Below the pieces are notes generated by a model. That model was not told the DNA's origin. It did not search any database and saw only the letters and a program-made list of their open reading frames with translations. A DNA stretch of 64,000 nt from Pterois miles (lineage: Eukaryota; Chordata; Actinopteri; Perciformes; Scorpaenidae): NCBI GenBank assembly GCA_947000775.1, contig CAMQGK010000565.1, positions 4,655,001 to 4,719,000 of the forward strand, given 5' to 3'. The position numbers were made by a program, and so were the translations under genes. Shown here piece after piece: positions 12,611 to 25,115 of this stretch (position 1 is its first letter; every line of letters starts with the position of its first letter).

Positions 12611-15600
12611 CATTATGAACTTAAATTACATTTGGGCCGAATGAAATGATCGAGCTGGTTTATTACAGTGCTACAGCATTTGATTCATTGACTGCTGTCA
12701 GGATGTAATGAATTTCACCAAATACAAAAAAAATGTTTTTGAAGAAGATTACCAACTCGATCTTTAAATAACAAAGTGGGACCACAGAAAATCAAAGGCT
12801 GATTTGAAATTAAACAAGTTGCTATTTTACGAGGAACAATAAACTGGAGCTGAGGTTTATTTAGAAACCAGACTACGTAGAGCTTCAAAGAAAAAGGATA
12901 ACATTGATACTTCTTCTAAATAGTCTGGATGAAGCCAAGTCAAGCTCCCTGCATAACAAATATCAACATTCCTCATTGATGAATGGGGGGGCGGCTGCAT
13001 GCGTGGGAAAGCATGTCCATATCCTGGCAGCCTTGACTAAGGACTGGGGAAGAGCCGTGGCAGGCCATGAGGAGGGATGACCTCTTCTCATGCAATGGCA
13101 CATTCCTGCCATAACTAGGTTGAAACAGGCCTGGGATAACTATAGCAGGCAGTGTGGAGCTGACGGAGGTCACAGCTTGGTGGAATTTAGGGGAGACTGC
13201 CACCAACCCCGCTCAAACCATTTAGAACAAAACCACCAGGACTCCCACTGGACCTCCAAGGTTACGGGTGTCAAACTGACGTCATTTTACAAATTGGCCT
13301 TTATTCCATCAGCAGGTGATGGCAAGAGAAATTAATTTTAATAAGTGGTTTGTGCTCTTGGGATGTAGGCCAGAAGACACAAATTCTCAAAAATAAACTT
13401 TATTAAAGGAATGTAGGGAATAATCAGGTGCTATTGAATAGATCTGATAGAAGATCTGACTTGTAATGGATTTCTTACCTCAGGCAAATACTTGTTACTT
13501 GAAAAAACTGCACAACACAAATAAAAAAAAACAATAAACTCTGTAACTCCAGTGAGTTTGTATTGGTGATGCTGAGATTTCTCCCAGACTAATAATTAGA
13601 GAAATGGCGCAGAGATCTGACCCATAGATCATTTGATATTGACGTTTCAGACATTCTGCGACTCCCGTAGTGAACTTCACTTTCGCTCTCTGAGGTGCTC
13701 TGATGGGAAATCCAACAGCTGCTGGTTTCCACAGTCCACTTAGTGGGGCCTTGAGGGAAAGTCAGGGATTGAGAGAAAGAGAGGCGAAGCAGGGGTGTGT
13801 GATGGGAATACATGTTCCAGACACCCACTCATTTATTGATCTCCGCTGACCTTGGCTCCATTGACATGACAGGCCTCGAGGACAAACCACTATCCAAGGT
13901 CTATCTTTTTCCACTTTCACACTACATTTCCAGGAAGTTAGATACTTTCTATGGCTTAATTGATTTAAACCTTATCAATGAGGTCCTAATGGGAAAAGTC
14001 TACATTGTTTACTGTTGGAGTAAGATAGCAAGGGCACTTTCAGTGAGCATTGTTGAAGTGGTAACTCTAGAGGCAAAAAGCACAGGGCGCATCCTAATCC
14101 ATTTATCAAGGACAATCACAGCGGGGAAATGCAGCAATCAATAAGCAGAGTAACTTAAAGAGCTTCCATGAGTCAACAGTGTGTAATCTTGATGGATCTG
14201 TACATACATATATACTGCCAGTCAATACACACAGACTTTCAGTGCTCAGAGACTCCACAGGGAATTGGCCTCTGCTGCAAAGCCATAAAACCAAAGCTTG
14301 TATTCTACCACTCACATCTGCTGATTTGTTGATTTACACATCCAGATAAAAAAAATGAAGGTATTTCACTTTTTACTTCAGATATTTATGACAGAAAGAG
14401 CTGCGTTTTGCCAAGTAAGCTACACAGTAATTTTGTACATATATTTGTGTTTAGATTAAATTTGTGTGTGTGATGTCACACATAAATATGTCTCTGAAGG
14501 GGCAATTTAAAGACTTTGGGATCATCTTATGACATCTTCTTTGCCAGAAAAAAACTAATTAATTAAGTTTTGGAGCCAGCATCTAGAGGCCACTACCATA
14601 ACTGGATTTTTATGCTCCAGTCATAAGAAGACCATTGTCCTTAATCACATTTAAATTTAAATACTTAATCGGGGTGCACGGTGGTGTAGTGGTTGCGCTG
14701 TCGCCTCACAGCAAGAGGGTCGAGGTTCGATTCCAGCTTGCGGCTCTTCTGTGTGGAGTTTGCATGTTCTCCCCGTGTAGCGTGGGTTTTCTCCGGGTAC
14801 TCCGGCTTCCTCCCACCATCCAAAGCATGCTGTTTAGGTTAATTGATTCTCTAAATTGCCCGTAGGTGTGGCTGTGCGCGTGAATGGTTGTCTGTCTATA
14901 TGTCGTCTGTCTCTATGTGCCCTGCGATGGACTGGCGCCTGTCCAGGGTGTACCCTGCCTTCGCCCAATGCCAGCTGGGATCGGCTCCAGCCCCCCGCGA
15001 CCCCTAACGGGATAAGCGGTTGACGATGGATGGATGGAATAAACTCTAAATCTGACCTCCATTTGTCTTTAGCAATACTGCTTTTGATATCTGCCAACAC
15101 TGATGATCTGCAAATATTTCAACCATTAACATCTACATTTTCAGATGAGGAGAGTTGAGCAATGACCCTGACAGCTTTACAACCCCAGTGGGAACCAGAA
15201 CCAAGGTTATGTTAGTGTTATGTTGACCAACTGGGCTACAGCTACAGTAGTCAGGCTGTATCACCTGCATGGGGAAACAAATGAAAATTACTTTTGATAA
15301 CAGGTTCATAATAAATGATGAATTGGAGTAATTACTTGACATAATCTGCTACTCTTGTACTAATTTTATCTGTTCAAATACACATGGCTTTATAGTCACT
15401 CACTAAATAGAGAAAACTGCTCACAAAAAGGGCTGAGGTCACGGCTAAGTGTTTCTGCTCCATTTGTTCCAACAATTGTAATCAAGGGATTAGCACAAAA
15501 GGAGAGGAGTTGATGGGCCTCGACTTGAGCGTTCATTTGTTGTGTGTTTAGCTGTTGTTGTTTTTTTTTTTTAATTGCGTCTGTTCATGCAGAGAAAGCT

Positions 15601-16650
15601 GCTGGAGATGAAGGAAAGAGGAAAGCGTAGGAGCAGGATGGAATGAAAATCAGTGGGATGGTATTTTATCCTACTGGGAATTCTGCAATTGTAGCGTAGG
15701 TGCAATGTCCCGCAAAACGCTCTGCATATACAGTATAAAGATCTAGAGAAAAAATTAAGACGTTAAATTATTATCTGAGTTCAGTCTTATTCGGTCATAT
15801 AGAACTGTGCCAATGTTGCTGGCAACTGATTTGCATTCCCTTCAGTAGCCAGAACAGGTGGTTGGGTCTAGAGGGTAATGCGCAAATTGCAAAACTCTCA
15901 CAAGATGATTAAGGTTATGCATTGCAAGAGTTTTTAGTACTGTTCCTATTACATGTGAATGACCAGGAGCATGCAGAGTGAGCAAAATCTTTCACTCTTC
16001 CTTGCAAATGAATCCTTTGTTGGTGGATTTTTATATGCAATCTTTACCTAAGCAAACACGGCACACGTGTTGGCTTTAATGTCAACTGTAATGCAGCTCT
16101 AACTTTACCACTGCTGCTATCATATATTCATGGATAATTACTACCCCAGACACCCCATCCTCAAACTCACTAATTAAGTTCCCCAGAGGAAACCAGGAAG
16201 AGACGTGGAAGCCACATTCTTGCGTCCTCTTGAACACATTGAAGTTAATGACTTCACTATCAGTGAATCAGCATTTAGAGGATAATTATGTCAAAAACAA
16301 CCCACTCAAATCATCTCCCCCTAAAGATCCCCCTGATCCTCCATGAGACTAGATTGGTGGGAGCCTGAGAACACAGAGCAATGTGTGGCGGCTGGCCTGG
16401 ACTCGAGCCATTTCAAAGTGACCACACAGTGGATGTGATTGCCAAAATGGTTGGATCACAGTACCCTGATGCTGCAAACTCTTCATTCACAATGCACCGT
16501 CATATAAAAAGCTAAATCCCTATTGCTAATGAGTTCAGCTCTTGCAAACCTTCTGAAAATCACTGAAAATTCATGTTTTTTCACCACTATCAATATACAT
16601 CGGTGATCAAAACACAGTAATAGAAATGCAAACGAAATGTGTATTCAAAA
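12611..16650. other. No gene recognised apart from one SINE
   Basis: Apart from the SINE at 14668-15040, this holds unique-looking AT-rich DNA. The 110-codon frame at 13812-14144 has no recognisable domain. Confidence 0.55.
14668..15040 (+). mobile_element. tRNA-derived SINE, near full length
   Basis: It begins GGGTGCACGGTGGTGTAGTG and has a B-box-like GAGGTTCGATTCCAG, then TGTGTGGAGTTTGCATGTTC and CTCCGGCTTCCTCCCACC. It ends with GATAAGCGGTTGACGATGG and a short GGAT repeat. This is a very common percomorph SINE. It provides the reference for the degraded copies at 12362 and 44721. Confidence 0.85.
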
Positions 16651-16659
16651 TCTAAAAAT

Positions 16660-17712
16660 TAGGTCTGTCAAAGTTAATTTGATAACATTAATTCCTTTTA
16701 ACACCATTAATTTCTTTAATGCATTAACATAATCACTTGTAGCGAACCTAAGGAATCGATTGGTACCAACTATTTCATACTAGAAAATAATGTTTCAAAC
16801 TTGTGCTAAATTTTGGCGAGGATAAACTGTCAAGGCCATTTTCAAAGGGGTGAAAATGAGTTCTGTGGGTACCCACGAGTCTCCCCTTTACAGACATGCC
16901 CACTTTATGGTCAAGTCATAGTCAAGTCAGCACACTGAGCTGTTGCCTACTGGGCCTGAGTTTACCATGTTGTGATTTGATCATAAGTTTTATACCAAAT
17001 GCAGTACCTGTGAGAGTTTCTGGATGATATTTGTCATTCTTTTGTGTTGTTAACTGATTTCCAATAATAAATACATGTGTTTATCCCAAGTGAAGGAGTT
17101 CAAGTGCCTCGGATTGTTCACAAGTGAGGAACGTCAGATTGACCAGAGAATTGGAGCACTTAGTTAACCGCACCATTGTCACGAAAAGAGAGCTGAACCA
17201 GAAGGCAAAGCTCTCAATCTACCGGTCAGTCTTTGTTTTCTACTCTCACCTGTGGTCATGAGGGCTGGGTCATGACCAAAAGAACTAGACTGCAGGTTCA
17301 AGCGGCCGAAACAGGTTTTCTCAGGAGGGTGGATGGCCTCTTAGAGATGGGGTGAGAAGCTCAGCCATCCGTAAGGGAAGTGAGAGACCCAGGACTAGGT
17401 GGAGAGATTATATCTCCACACTGGCCTGAGGACGCCTCAGAATCACCCAGTCAGAGCTGACTGATGTGGCCTGGGAAAGGGAAGTTTGGGGTCCCCTGCT
17501 GGAACTGTTGCCCCCACCACTCAACCCCAGATAAGTGGTTGACAATGAGTGAGTAAGAAATATATACAGACATTTGTATAAAGCAGCATATTTACTCACT
17601 TTCATGTTGATAACAGCAAAAAAATACATTTGAAGAGATAAAAAAGTGATTAATCACAATTAAACAATCATGCAACTGATTGTGATTACATATTTGAATC
17701 AACTGACAGCCC
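16660..17712 (+). mobile_element. Non-autonomous DNA element family A, copy 1 (split by LINE)
   Basis: The ends TAGGTCTGTCAAAG and, reversed, GGGGCTGTCAGTTG are degenerate inverted repeats. Internal landmarks are AATTTTGGCGAGGATAAACT, AGTCTCCCCTTTACAGACAT and ATAAAGCAGCATATTTACTC. A LINE fragment interrupts it at about 17090-17556. The termini resemble hAT elements. Confidence 0.6.
17090..17556 (+). mobile_element. LINE 3' fragment, multiply disrupted
   Basis: In different plus-strand frames the segment gives FTSEERQIDQRIGAL and RPRTRWRDYIS, two stretches typical of the C-terminal part of a teleost non-LTR retrotransposon polyprotein. Several stops and frame changes separate them. It ends with CCCCAGATAAGTGGTTGACA, the usual 3' region. 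It splits an older inverted-repeat element (16660-17712). The clade was not assigned. Confidence 0.7.
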
Positions 17713-18169
17713 CACTGAAAATTCAACTGACATCACTGAAACTGTCTACTTGTAGCAACATGAGCATGGTATGCTTGCATTACACAACAACAGACAAAAC
17801 AAATCAAATGTGTCAGGAGGGAGGAGGAAAAAAAAAGAAACAGGAAATATGTACTGCCAACGTGAAATAGAACAGCAATGACAACCATGTTGACATTAAA
17901 TGCAGCGGGACTTATTGTGACAGCATCGCAGTCATCAAAGTTGAGCTGGTAATAAATACCAAAAACAGAACAAAAAGGAAATATGGCCAGAAATAGCTGC
18001 TGAGCTTTGCAGGTGACGTGAAACTACAATTTTGAAATACCTTGGTCATGAAGTCAGAATGGATGAAATCATTTCCCAGCAAGAGAAAAAATGAGTGATT
18101 ATAGAACCGTTCCATAACAACTGAATCACTGGACTTTAATTAAACGCCAACATGTAAAGTAGCCAGCTA

Positions 18170-19791
18170 CACTGAACAAAAATATAAACGCACTTTTGTT
18201 TTTGCTCCAGTTTTTTTGTGGTGAAGTCAAACATCTAAGACTTTTTCTATGTACACAAAAGGCCTATTTCTCTAAAATATTGTTCACAAAGTTGTCTAAA
18301 TCTGTGTTAGAGAGCACTTCTCCTTTGCTGAAATAACCCATCCACCTCACAGGTGTGGCGTATCAAGATGCTGATTAGACAACATGGTTATAGCACAGGT
18401 GTGTCTTAGACTGTCACAATAAAAGTCCACTCTAAAATATGCAGTTTTACCTGAGACATTTACTGTATTAGGCACTGAACGGGGTGGGGGGTAAAAAAAC
18501 CAGTCAGTATCTGGTGTGACCAACGTTTGCATCACACAGTGCAACACATCTTCACATAGAGTTGATCATGTTGTTGATTGTGGCCTGTTGAATGTTGGTC
18601 CACTCCCTCAATGGCTGTGCGAAGTTGGTGGATAATGGCAGGAACTGGAACACGCTGTCGTATACGCCGGTCCAGAGCATCCCAAACATGCTCAATGGGT
18701 GACATGTCTGGTGAGTAAGCAGGCCATGCAAGAACTGGGATGTTTTCAGCTTCCAGGAACTGTGTACAGATCCTTCAACATGGAGCTTGCGTTTTCATGC
18801 TGCAACATGAGGTGATGGCAGTGGATGAATGGCACAACAAAGGGCGTCAGGATGTCGTCACGGTATCTCTGTGCATTCAGAATAAATAAAGAAAATGCAC
18901 CTGTGTTCACTACGCATAACATACACCTGCCCATACCATAACCCCACCTTCACCATGGGCCACTCGATTCACAACGTTGACATCAAGCAAACCGCTCACC
19001 CACATGACACCATACATGCTGTCTGCCATCTGCCCTGTACAGTGAAAACCGTGATTCATCCGTGAAGAGAACACCTCTCCAAAGTGCCAGATACCACCGA
19101 AGGTTAGCATTTGTCCACTCAAGTCGGTTACAACTACGAAGTGCAGTCAGGTCAAGACCCCAGTGAGGACGACAAGCATGCAGCTGAGCTTCCCTGAGAC
19201 GGTTTCTGACAGTTTGCGCAGAAATTCTTTGGTTATGCAAACCGATTGTTGCATCGGCTATCCGGGTGGCTGGTCTCAGACGATCTTGCAGGTGAAGATG
19301 CTGGATGTGGAGTTCCTGGGCTGGTGTGGTTACACGTGGTCTGTGGTTGTGAGGCCGGTTGGATGTGCTGCCAAATTCTCAGAAACACCTTTGGAGGCGG
19401 CGCATGGTAGAGAAATGAACATTCAGTTCATGGACAGCTCTGGTGGACATTCCTGCAGTCAACATGCCAATTGCACGCTCCCTCAAAACCTGCGACATCT
19501 GTGGCATCGTGCTGTGTGATAAAACTTTTTAGAGTGGACTTTTATTGTTACCAGCCTAAGACACACCTGTGCAATAATCACGCTGTCTAATCAGCACCTT
19601 GATACGTCACACCTGAGGTGGATAGATTATTTCAGCAAAGGAAAAGTGCTCTCTAACAGATTTAGACAAATTTCTGACCAATATTTGAGAGAAATAGGCC
19701 TGTTGTGTACATAGAAAATCTTCGATGTTTGATGTCAGCGCATAAAAAATGGGAGCAAAAACAAGCGTTGCGTCTATATCTTTGTTCAGTA
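18170..19791 (-). mobile_element. Tc1/mariner-like element with long inverted repeats
   Basis: The left end CACTGAACAAAAATATAAAC and the right end (reverse complement TACTGAACAAAGATATAGAC) are terminal inverted repeats. They continue for roughly 270 bp with scattered mismatches: 18170-18438 pairs with 19523-19791, both reaching a shared CCACTCTAAAA block. TA dinucleotides flank both ends, the Tc1 target. The 1.62-kb length and central minus-strand transposase remnant fit a nearly complete but inactive copy. Inverted repeats this long are at the upper end for Tc1-like elements. Confidence 0.9.
18480..19507 (-). pseudogene. Tc1-like transposase, frame-disrupted
   Basis: The remnant reads on the minus strand from an ATG at 19505-19507. 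The N-terminal helix-turn-helix part is recognisable (RAIGMLTAGMSTRAVHELNV). The central part, open between 19240 and 18983, has the DDE-family signature LFTDESRFSLY followed by GRQHVW. A frame change near 18985 moves the rest (GEGGVMVWAGV) to another frame, and further stops lie toward the C-terminus. A functional enzyme would be about 340 residues and would act on the element's own ends. This copy cannot encode one. Confidence 0.85.
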
Positions 19792-21059
19792 TACATAAAA
19801 ATACAAACATAATATATATAATATGCAGTATTTCACTCAAAATGACATATCATTGTGCAGTAGTAATGGGAATGTGTGTTCTCAGTGTGAGCTGAGACGG
19901 GGCAAAATTTACTGAAATACAAATGTGTTCTGGATTGACCTACACTGGGTTACAGACAGACACACAGCCGCCCTCATAAGAGCCAAGTTAATAGGATGAG
20001 GTTGCTGAGCAGCTTGACAAATTTGAGTCCTTTGTAGTTGTTCCTCTGTGCCAAAGTGTGAGAATACTGGCTGCAGAAAGGAAGATTTATAGAGGAGCAA
20101 GCACAAAGACCTAACAAACATCAGCCTAGACAGCAAGGGCAGAAACTGAAACACACAATGGTCATCTCTCCCTGTGCAAAGTTGACTAACCCTACTTTAA
20201 ATATTATGTGACGTCAAAGCTATCAGAGTTAAAACACACCAAAACCAGCCTGTGAAGAGCCACGTTTTTTCGTCAAGAATGCCTTTTCTTTGTCTTGTTG
20301 TAGGTGGTGTTGTAGGACAGTGACTGTATAGGCTTCTAGTGCTGTAGTTTGTTTGTACATCCTGACATTGTTCATGTCTCAACAGTTCCCAACCAAGCCC
20401 AGAAGAAAAGGGAAAACTCCTGTCGTGTAATACAGTCACGTGTTTAATGTGCAGTACCTAATAGAGAAACTAGAAGTGAACTCTGCAAATTCAGAACTGA
20501 CAGAACTACCATCATGGACCAAAAGACTTTTTTAATAGGATTAATTGTGCAGACCTACAGCAGATAATAACAGGAAACAGATTTTTTTTTTTTGACTCAG
20601 CTTACCTGCCAGACTATGCAGCTCCCTGTTGTCTGGAGGGTTACAGGCCTGGAAGCACCAGAACTCGCTGATTCAGACAAAGCCACAGGGCATCTTGAGA
20701 CTGCAGCCAATTTTCCTGCAGACAGGAGAAGCGAGAGGGCAGATGTCAGCTTCATGTCACCATCAAGAGCTCCTGGTGAGCTCCTGAGAAATCACAGACA
20801 CAAGTTAATTAAAATTGATGGATTTTTGTTTAGAAATGACAAACTAACATTAACTATTTTGTGAATTCATATCTAAATCAAGAGAAGCACAGAGAAATTC
20901 ATCATTCACATAACCCAAATACCATTTTTTGGGCATCGAAGCTTCAGTGACAAATATTCAAAGCTATTCAAAGGTTTGCAGTGTGGCGTACACAGGCTGA
21001 CATTTTAGCACCGCTGCAACATTATTACATATTTATATATAAAAAATTTGAATAGAAGA

Positions 21060-21387
21060 GAAGATAGAAGAAGATAGTCCTTTATTAGTCCCGCTAGGGG
21101 AAATTCAATTTTTTCACTCTGTTAACTTATACACACACATGCACAAACAGGTCCATATACATGCAACAATTGGAGAGGTGTCAGAGTGATGGGGCTGCTC
21201 CTGACAAGCGCCCCGAGCAGTTGGGGGTTTGGTGCCTTGCTCAGGGGCACCTCGGCAGTGCCCAAGAGGTAAACTGGCACCTTTCCAGCTACCAGTTCAC
21301 ACTCAGTTCTTGGTCCATGTCGGGACTTGAACCGGTGACCCTCCGGTTCCCAAGCCAACTCCCTACAGACTGAGCTACTGCCGCCCC
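21060..21387 (-). mobile_element. tRNA-derived SINE, copy 1
   Basis: On the minus strand the head reads GGGGCGGCAGTAGCTCAGTC with a B-box-like CCGGTTCAAGTCCCG. The body includes CCGAGGTGCCCCTGAGCAAG, and the 3' tail has a GGGGAAATT-type motif (AATTTCCCCTAGCGGGACTA on the minus strand). The head is tRNA-like but the unit is a SINE, not a tRNA gene. Confidence 0.85.
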
Positions 21388-22002
21388 GTGACGTGGAGGT
21401 TGAATTCCACGGCAACAGTTGACGCTCCAAAGCGTTCAGGTCAGCCTGAGCACTAAATGTACCAACTACACGCTTAGATGTTATTAAATACAGCAAGTCT
21501 GTCAGTTTTTGAGTTGTGATATTTATATGAGACCAAGCACAAAATTGGAGATCGCATTCCATAAGATGGGGGTAAGATATGGTACTGACATGGTTAACGA
21601 TCATGAGGTGGAGGTATGGTGACACCTGAAAAGTGAGCTTCTCATCATCAACATCATCAAAAAAAGCCTATCATTTTTTACTTATTTATTTATAGCTGTA
21701 AAGCTTTGTCACCTGCTAACACCAGTTTGCTTCATGCTGAGGGCGGTCAAGCTTGCAGAACTCAATATGATACACATCTAACCTGGTTTATCACTAACAG
21801 CATCAGCACACAATCTGTGACCAATGCTAAAGGCCATTACACACCAGGGACTATATAACTACACTATATATAATATTACACAGCAGAAAACCAACCCGTT
21901 TTTTCTGAAACAAGGTCACTTCTCTAAGCTTTCGCACTGCCAATAAAGGCACTCAACCACTCATGTTGTGCACAGCGGGATTATATGCGCCTATATATAT
22001 TT

Positions 22003-22316
22003 AAAGAAAAAAAAAGAAAGATATTCCTTTATTAGTCCCACAGTGGGGAAATTCAGTTTTACACTCTGTTGTTCACACAGTACAGTTCACACAGTACATA
22101 TACATGTCAATGGAGAGATGTCAGAGTGAGGGGGCTGCTCCTGACAAGCGCCCAGAGCAGTTGGGGGTTTGGTGCCTTGCTCAGGGGCACCTCGGCAGTG
22201 CCCAAGAGGTAAACTGGCACCTCTCCAGCAACCAGTTGGTCTTGGTCCATGGGGGATTTGAACCCGGGTCCTCCACATCCTAACCCAAGTCCTTACGGAC
22301 TGAGCTACTGCCGCCC
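22003..22316 (-). mobile_element. tRNA-derived SINE, copy 2
   Basis: The same family and orientation as the copy at 21060, about 0.9 kb away. The bodies are nearly identical over GCCTTGCTCAGGGGCACCTC and GTAAACTGGCACCTCTCCAG, but this copy has an AAAG-rich tail junction and a diverged B box (GGGTTCAAATCCCC on the minus strand). Confidence 0.85.
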
Positions 22317-23296
22317 TGAGGATTCATAGTCTGACCCAAGACGGCAAACTTTATCACTCCTTGAAACCTTGACAAAAGCAGCATAGACCAGATCCACTCC
22401 TTTCGTTCTTACCTTGACATAATATTTGAGTATTTTGTGTATTCGTGTCATGTATTCGTCATGCCCCCAGTGTGTAAAGGTCTTAAAAGTGAGAAAATGA
22501 AGACAGATCTCCCTACACTCATCAGGAATAAGTAAGAGATAAAGTTTAAGAGGATTTCTTTGTGGGCAGTGTTTCGCTACAAGGCCTACAATGAGCCTGA
22601 AAACAGAGCTCCCACTTGATGTGGGATAATCTCCATAAGCATTCACAACACCCAGTCAAAAAGCCACGGTGCATTATTAACGCCAACAGACTAACAAGCC
22701 ATTTCAAAGTCAGTCTCCACAACACTGTCACATCCCAATTCTCATTAAAAGCCATGAGTCAACAGAAATTAGACATGAACCACTCCACTGCTCTAAATTC
22801 ATCCCTGCAGGCATGGCACGCTGGTTTTACCTTCTTTATACTGTAGTCTGCTCAGGCAAGAAACCAAGCTATATAAGGAATTGTTAGTGTGGAGCCCAGC
22901 TAGTGGCTCTAAACTATTAGACCCAAGGGTTTAGAGGTGGGGAGTGTGTTTACACTGAAAGCCTTTTTTTATTTTTTGGTTTTAAGAGGGTCCACTTGCG
23001 AAACATGACTCGGGCTTTAATGTTTAATCCAATACTAATATTGGCTGCTAGTGGGCAGAGGACGGGGGGTTGGGTGAACAGCATGTTTGTGTGAACACAT
23101 GCGGGTGTGAGTGTTGTGTGCAAGTGGTCAAGTTTGGGTGAGTACTCATTCATTTTGTGAATGTGTATACTCTGCAACTTATAACCAATTTCGTATGTAT
23201 AATATTTCAATCACATTTTAGTATGATATCGTATTGACACAGAGGTTTTGACACTAGTAACATGCTAAGAAAGTTAGGAAAGGGAAAGCATGAACA

Positions 23297-23677
23297 GTGG
23301 CGTCTTTGATCAAAGAAAAAATTTTTAGTCAACTAACACTCGATTTTGTTGTATAATCGATAAATTGATTGCCAGATCTGATGATTATCGAAACTGAAAA
23401 GTAGGGCTGCCCTCTCTCTGTCGACTGATTGGTCGTTTTGGTCTCAGTCGACTAAGATTTCTTTAGTTGATTAGTCATTTTTTCATGCTGAATGACTCAT
23501 TTCCAAGAAACACATGAGCACATCTCTGGTAAACACAAGATTTAGAGTGGTGCTTTAGTGCGATTCTTTGTGGAGAAACTCAGTTTTATAAATCTGTTGT
23601 ATCAACTAATCAATAAGTCGACAAAGATGTACGAGTGTTAGTTGATTAAGGATTTCTTTGGTCGTGGACGGTCCTAG
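23297..23677. mobile_element. Head-to-head hAT-like MITE fragments
   Basis: A copy from 23402 (TAGGGCTGCC) to 23677 (GGTCCTA) contains TTAGTTGATTAAGGATTTC near its right end. Just to its left, 23297-23390 holds a related piece in reverse (GATCAAAG, AGTCAACTAACACTCG). The arrangement is an imperfect palindrome. Confidence 0.45.
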
Positions 23678-25115
23678 AAAATAGCATAAAAAACAAGTAA
23701 TCGACTACAGAAGTCTAAGACCAAAATGGCAAACTAGTCAAGTAAGAGGGGAAAGTCCTAACATGCAGATAGAGACAAAGATCTAATAAAAGAGAAAGCA
23801 AAGTAAAAAGTCCAAAATAACAAAATGCCCCACATATCATAACTAAAAAATAGAAAATCTAATAAATATGTGTACTCAGGCCAATTCTCCCCTGGGCTTA
23901 CTATACCTTTGCTCCTGGTTTTAGCTGTGACCGCTTCCTTCCTCTGGCTCTAATTGACAGAGCAGTACAGTATTACTATGTCGGCAGATAGCTAAACAGC
24001 TCCATATGTCCCTTTATGGCAGTTAAGCAACGGCAATCAGGGCTGATACAGAGCTGAGCACACCAGGCTACTGTTACTCTGATGCAAACTGTTTTATTGC
24101 ATCCCAACAGCATTACTGCAGTTTGCACCCACTCGTTGAGCCGAGCCTGTATTATGATGCCTCCACAGGCATTCTTGATTCACAGCCTGCTGCTGTCATG
24201 CCATGATGGACAACTTTCATGCAGAAAGTTTGGAAAATTATCTCTCTGAGACCAAAACCAAGAGTCTGAGTCTACCTGCCAGGATACTATAGTCAGGTAG
24301 AAGATTTGAAAGGTTAGGACGTGAGCCTTGGGCAGCACGCTCTGGATCTTTGATCTTCGACTCAAGTTAAGACTAAGAGATCCCTATGGGAAGGAAATAT
24401 GCCAAGCTCAACACAACTTGAATCAAAGACTTTGCAAGATACTACCCCTCAAACCACATATGACATTATTGTACTTGGCTGGCTTGTTGAGCAAGAGAAA
24501 GTTTCAAAGACACTGACATGCTAGCTTATTGCTATCCTATTCATGCAAGACAGACCATGGCAATGAAATGTGGTTTAAAGAAAGATAGTGTAAAGCTATG
24601 GGTGATGATTGTCAGGAAGATACTATTGGGCACTTGCATCTGATGCTCTCTTTTAGTGATCCACTATTGGTTTGTTTTGTGGCGAACAACATTTTACGCA
24701 AATAAGCACCTTTTCAGGCTTCAAATTACACAGACAAGGAAAAGTTCTCCTTAACATTCACAAAACATTCTAGTGTCGGCATGAAATGCACAGATGTTTC
24801 CTCCTCTTAGCCATGTGTCTAGATTGGTTGTGTGCAGACTAAGTGGGCTGGGAGGCCACAGGACGGGAGGCCGAATGTTTGCAACGGTCCATGGAGCATG
24901 TCTTCAGGCCAAGACCCTGTCTGTTTCTAAGAAGGCAACAACCGAGAATTCAACATGACCTTTACAAGAGCCTGGACAGTTGAGCATTGCAGATTAAAAG
25001 AAAAAGGTTTTAGAGATTCTGAGGCTGCAAAGGAAGATGAAGAGATGTGATGTTCTTGCTCAAATCCAGCATCCACGTAATTCTAAAATGCATTCAACAA
25101 TACTCTGATAAATAC

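Larger units (their letters stand above)
19792..25115. other. No gene recognised apart from SINEs and a MITE pair
   Basis: Between the listed repeats the sequence is AT-rich and unremarkable. The long minus frame at 21122-21625 runs through a SINE. Confidence 0.55.

Noticed and set aside
19163..19519. 118-codon plus-strand frame
   Set aside because: It is antisense to the Tc1-like transposase remnant, which is recognisable on the minus strand.
21060..22316. tRNA genes suggested by A- and B-box motifs
   Set aside because: The tRNA-like heads are fused to SINE bodies and tails, recur in several copies, and do not form clean cloverleaf ends.
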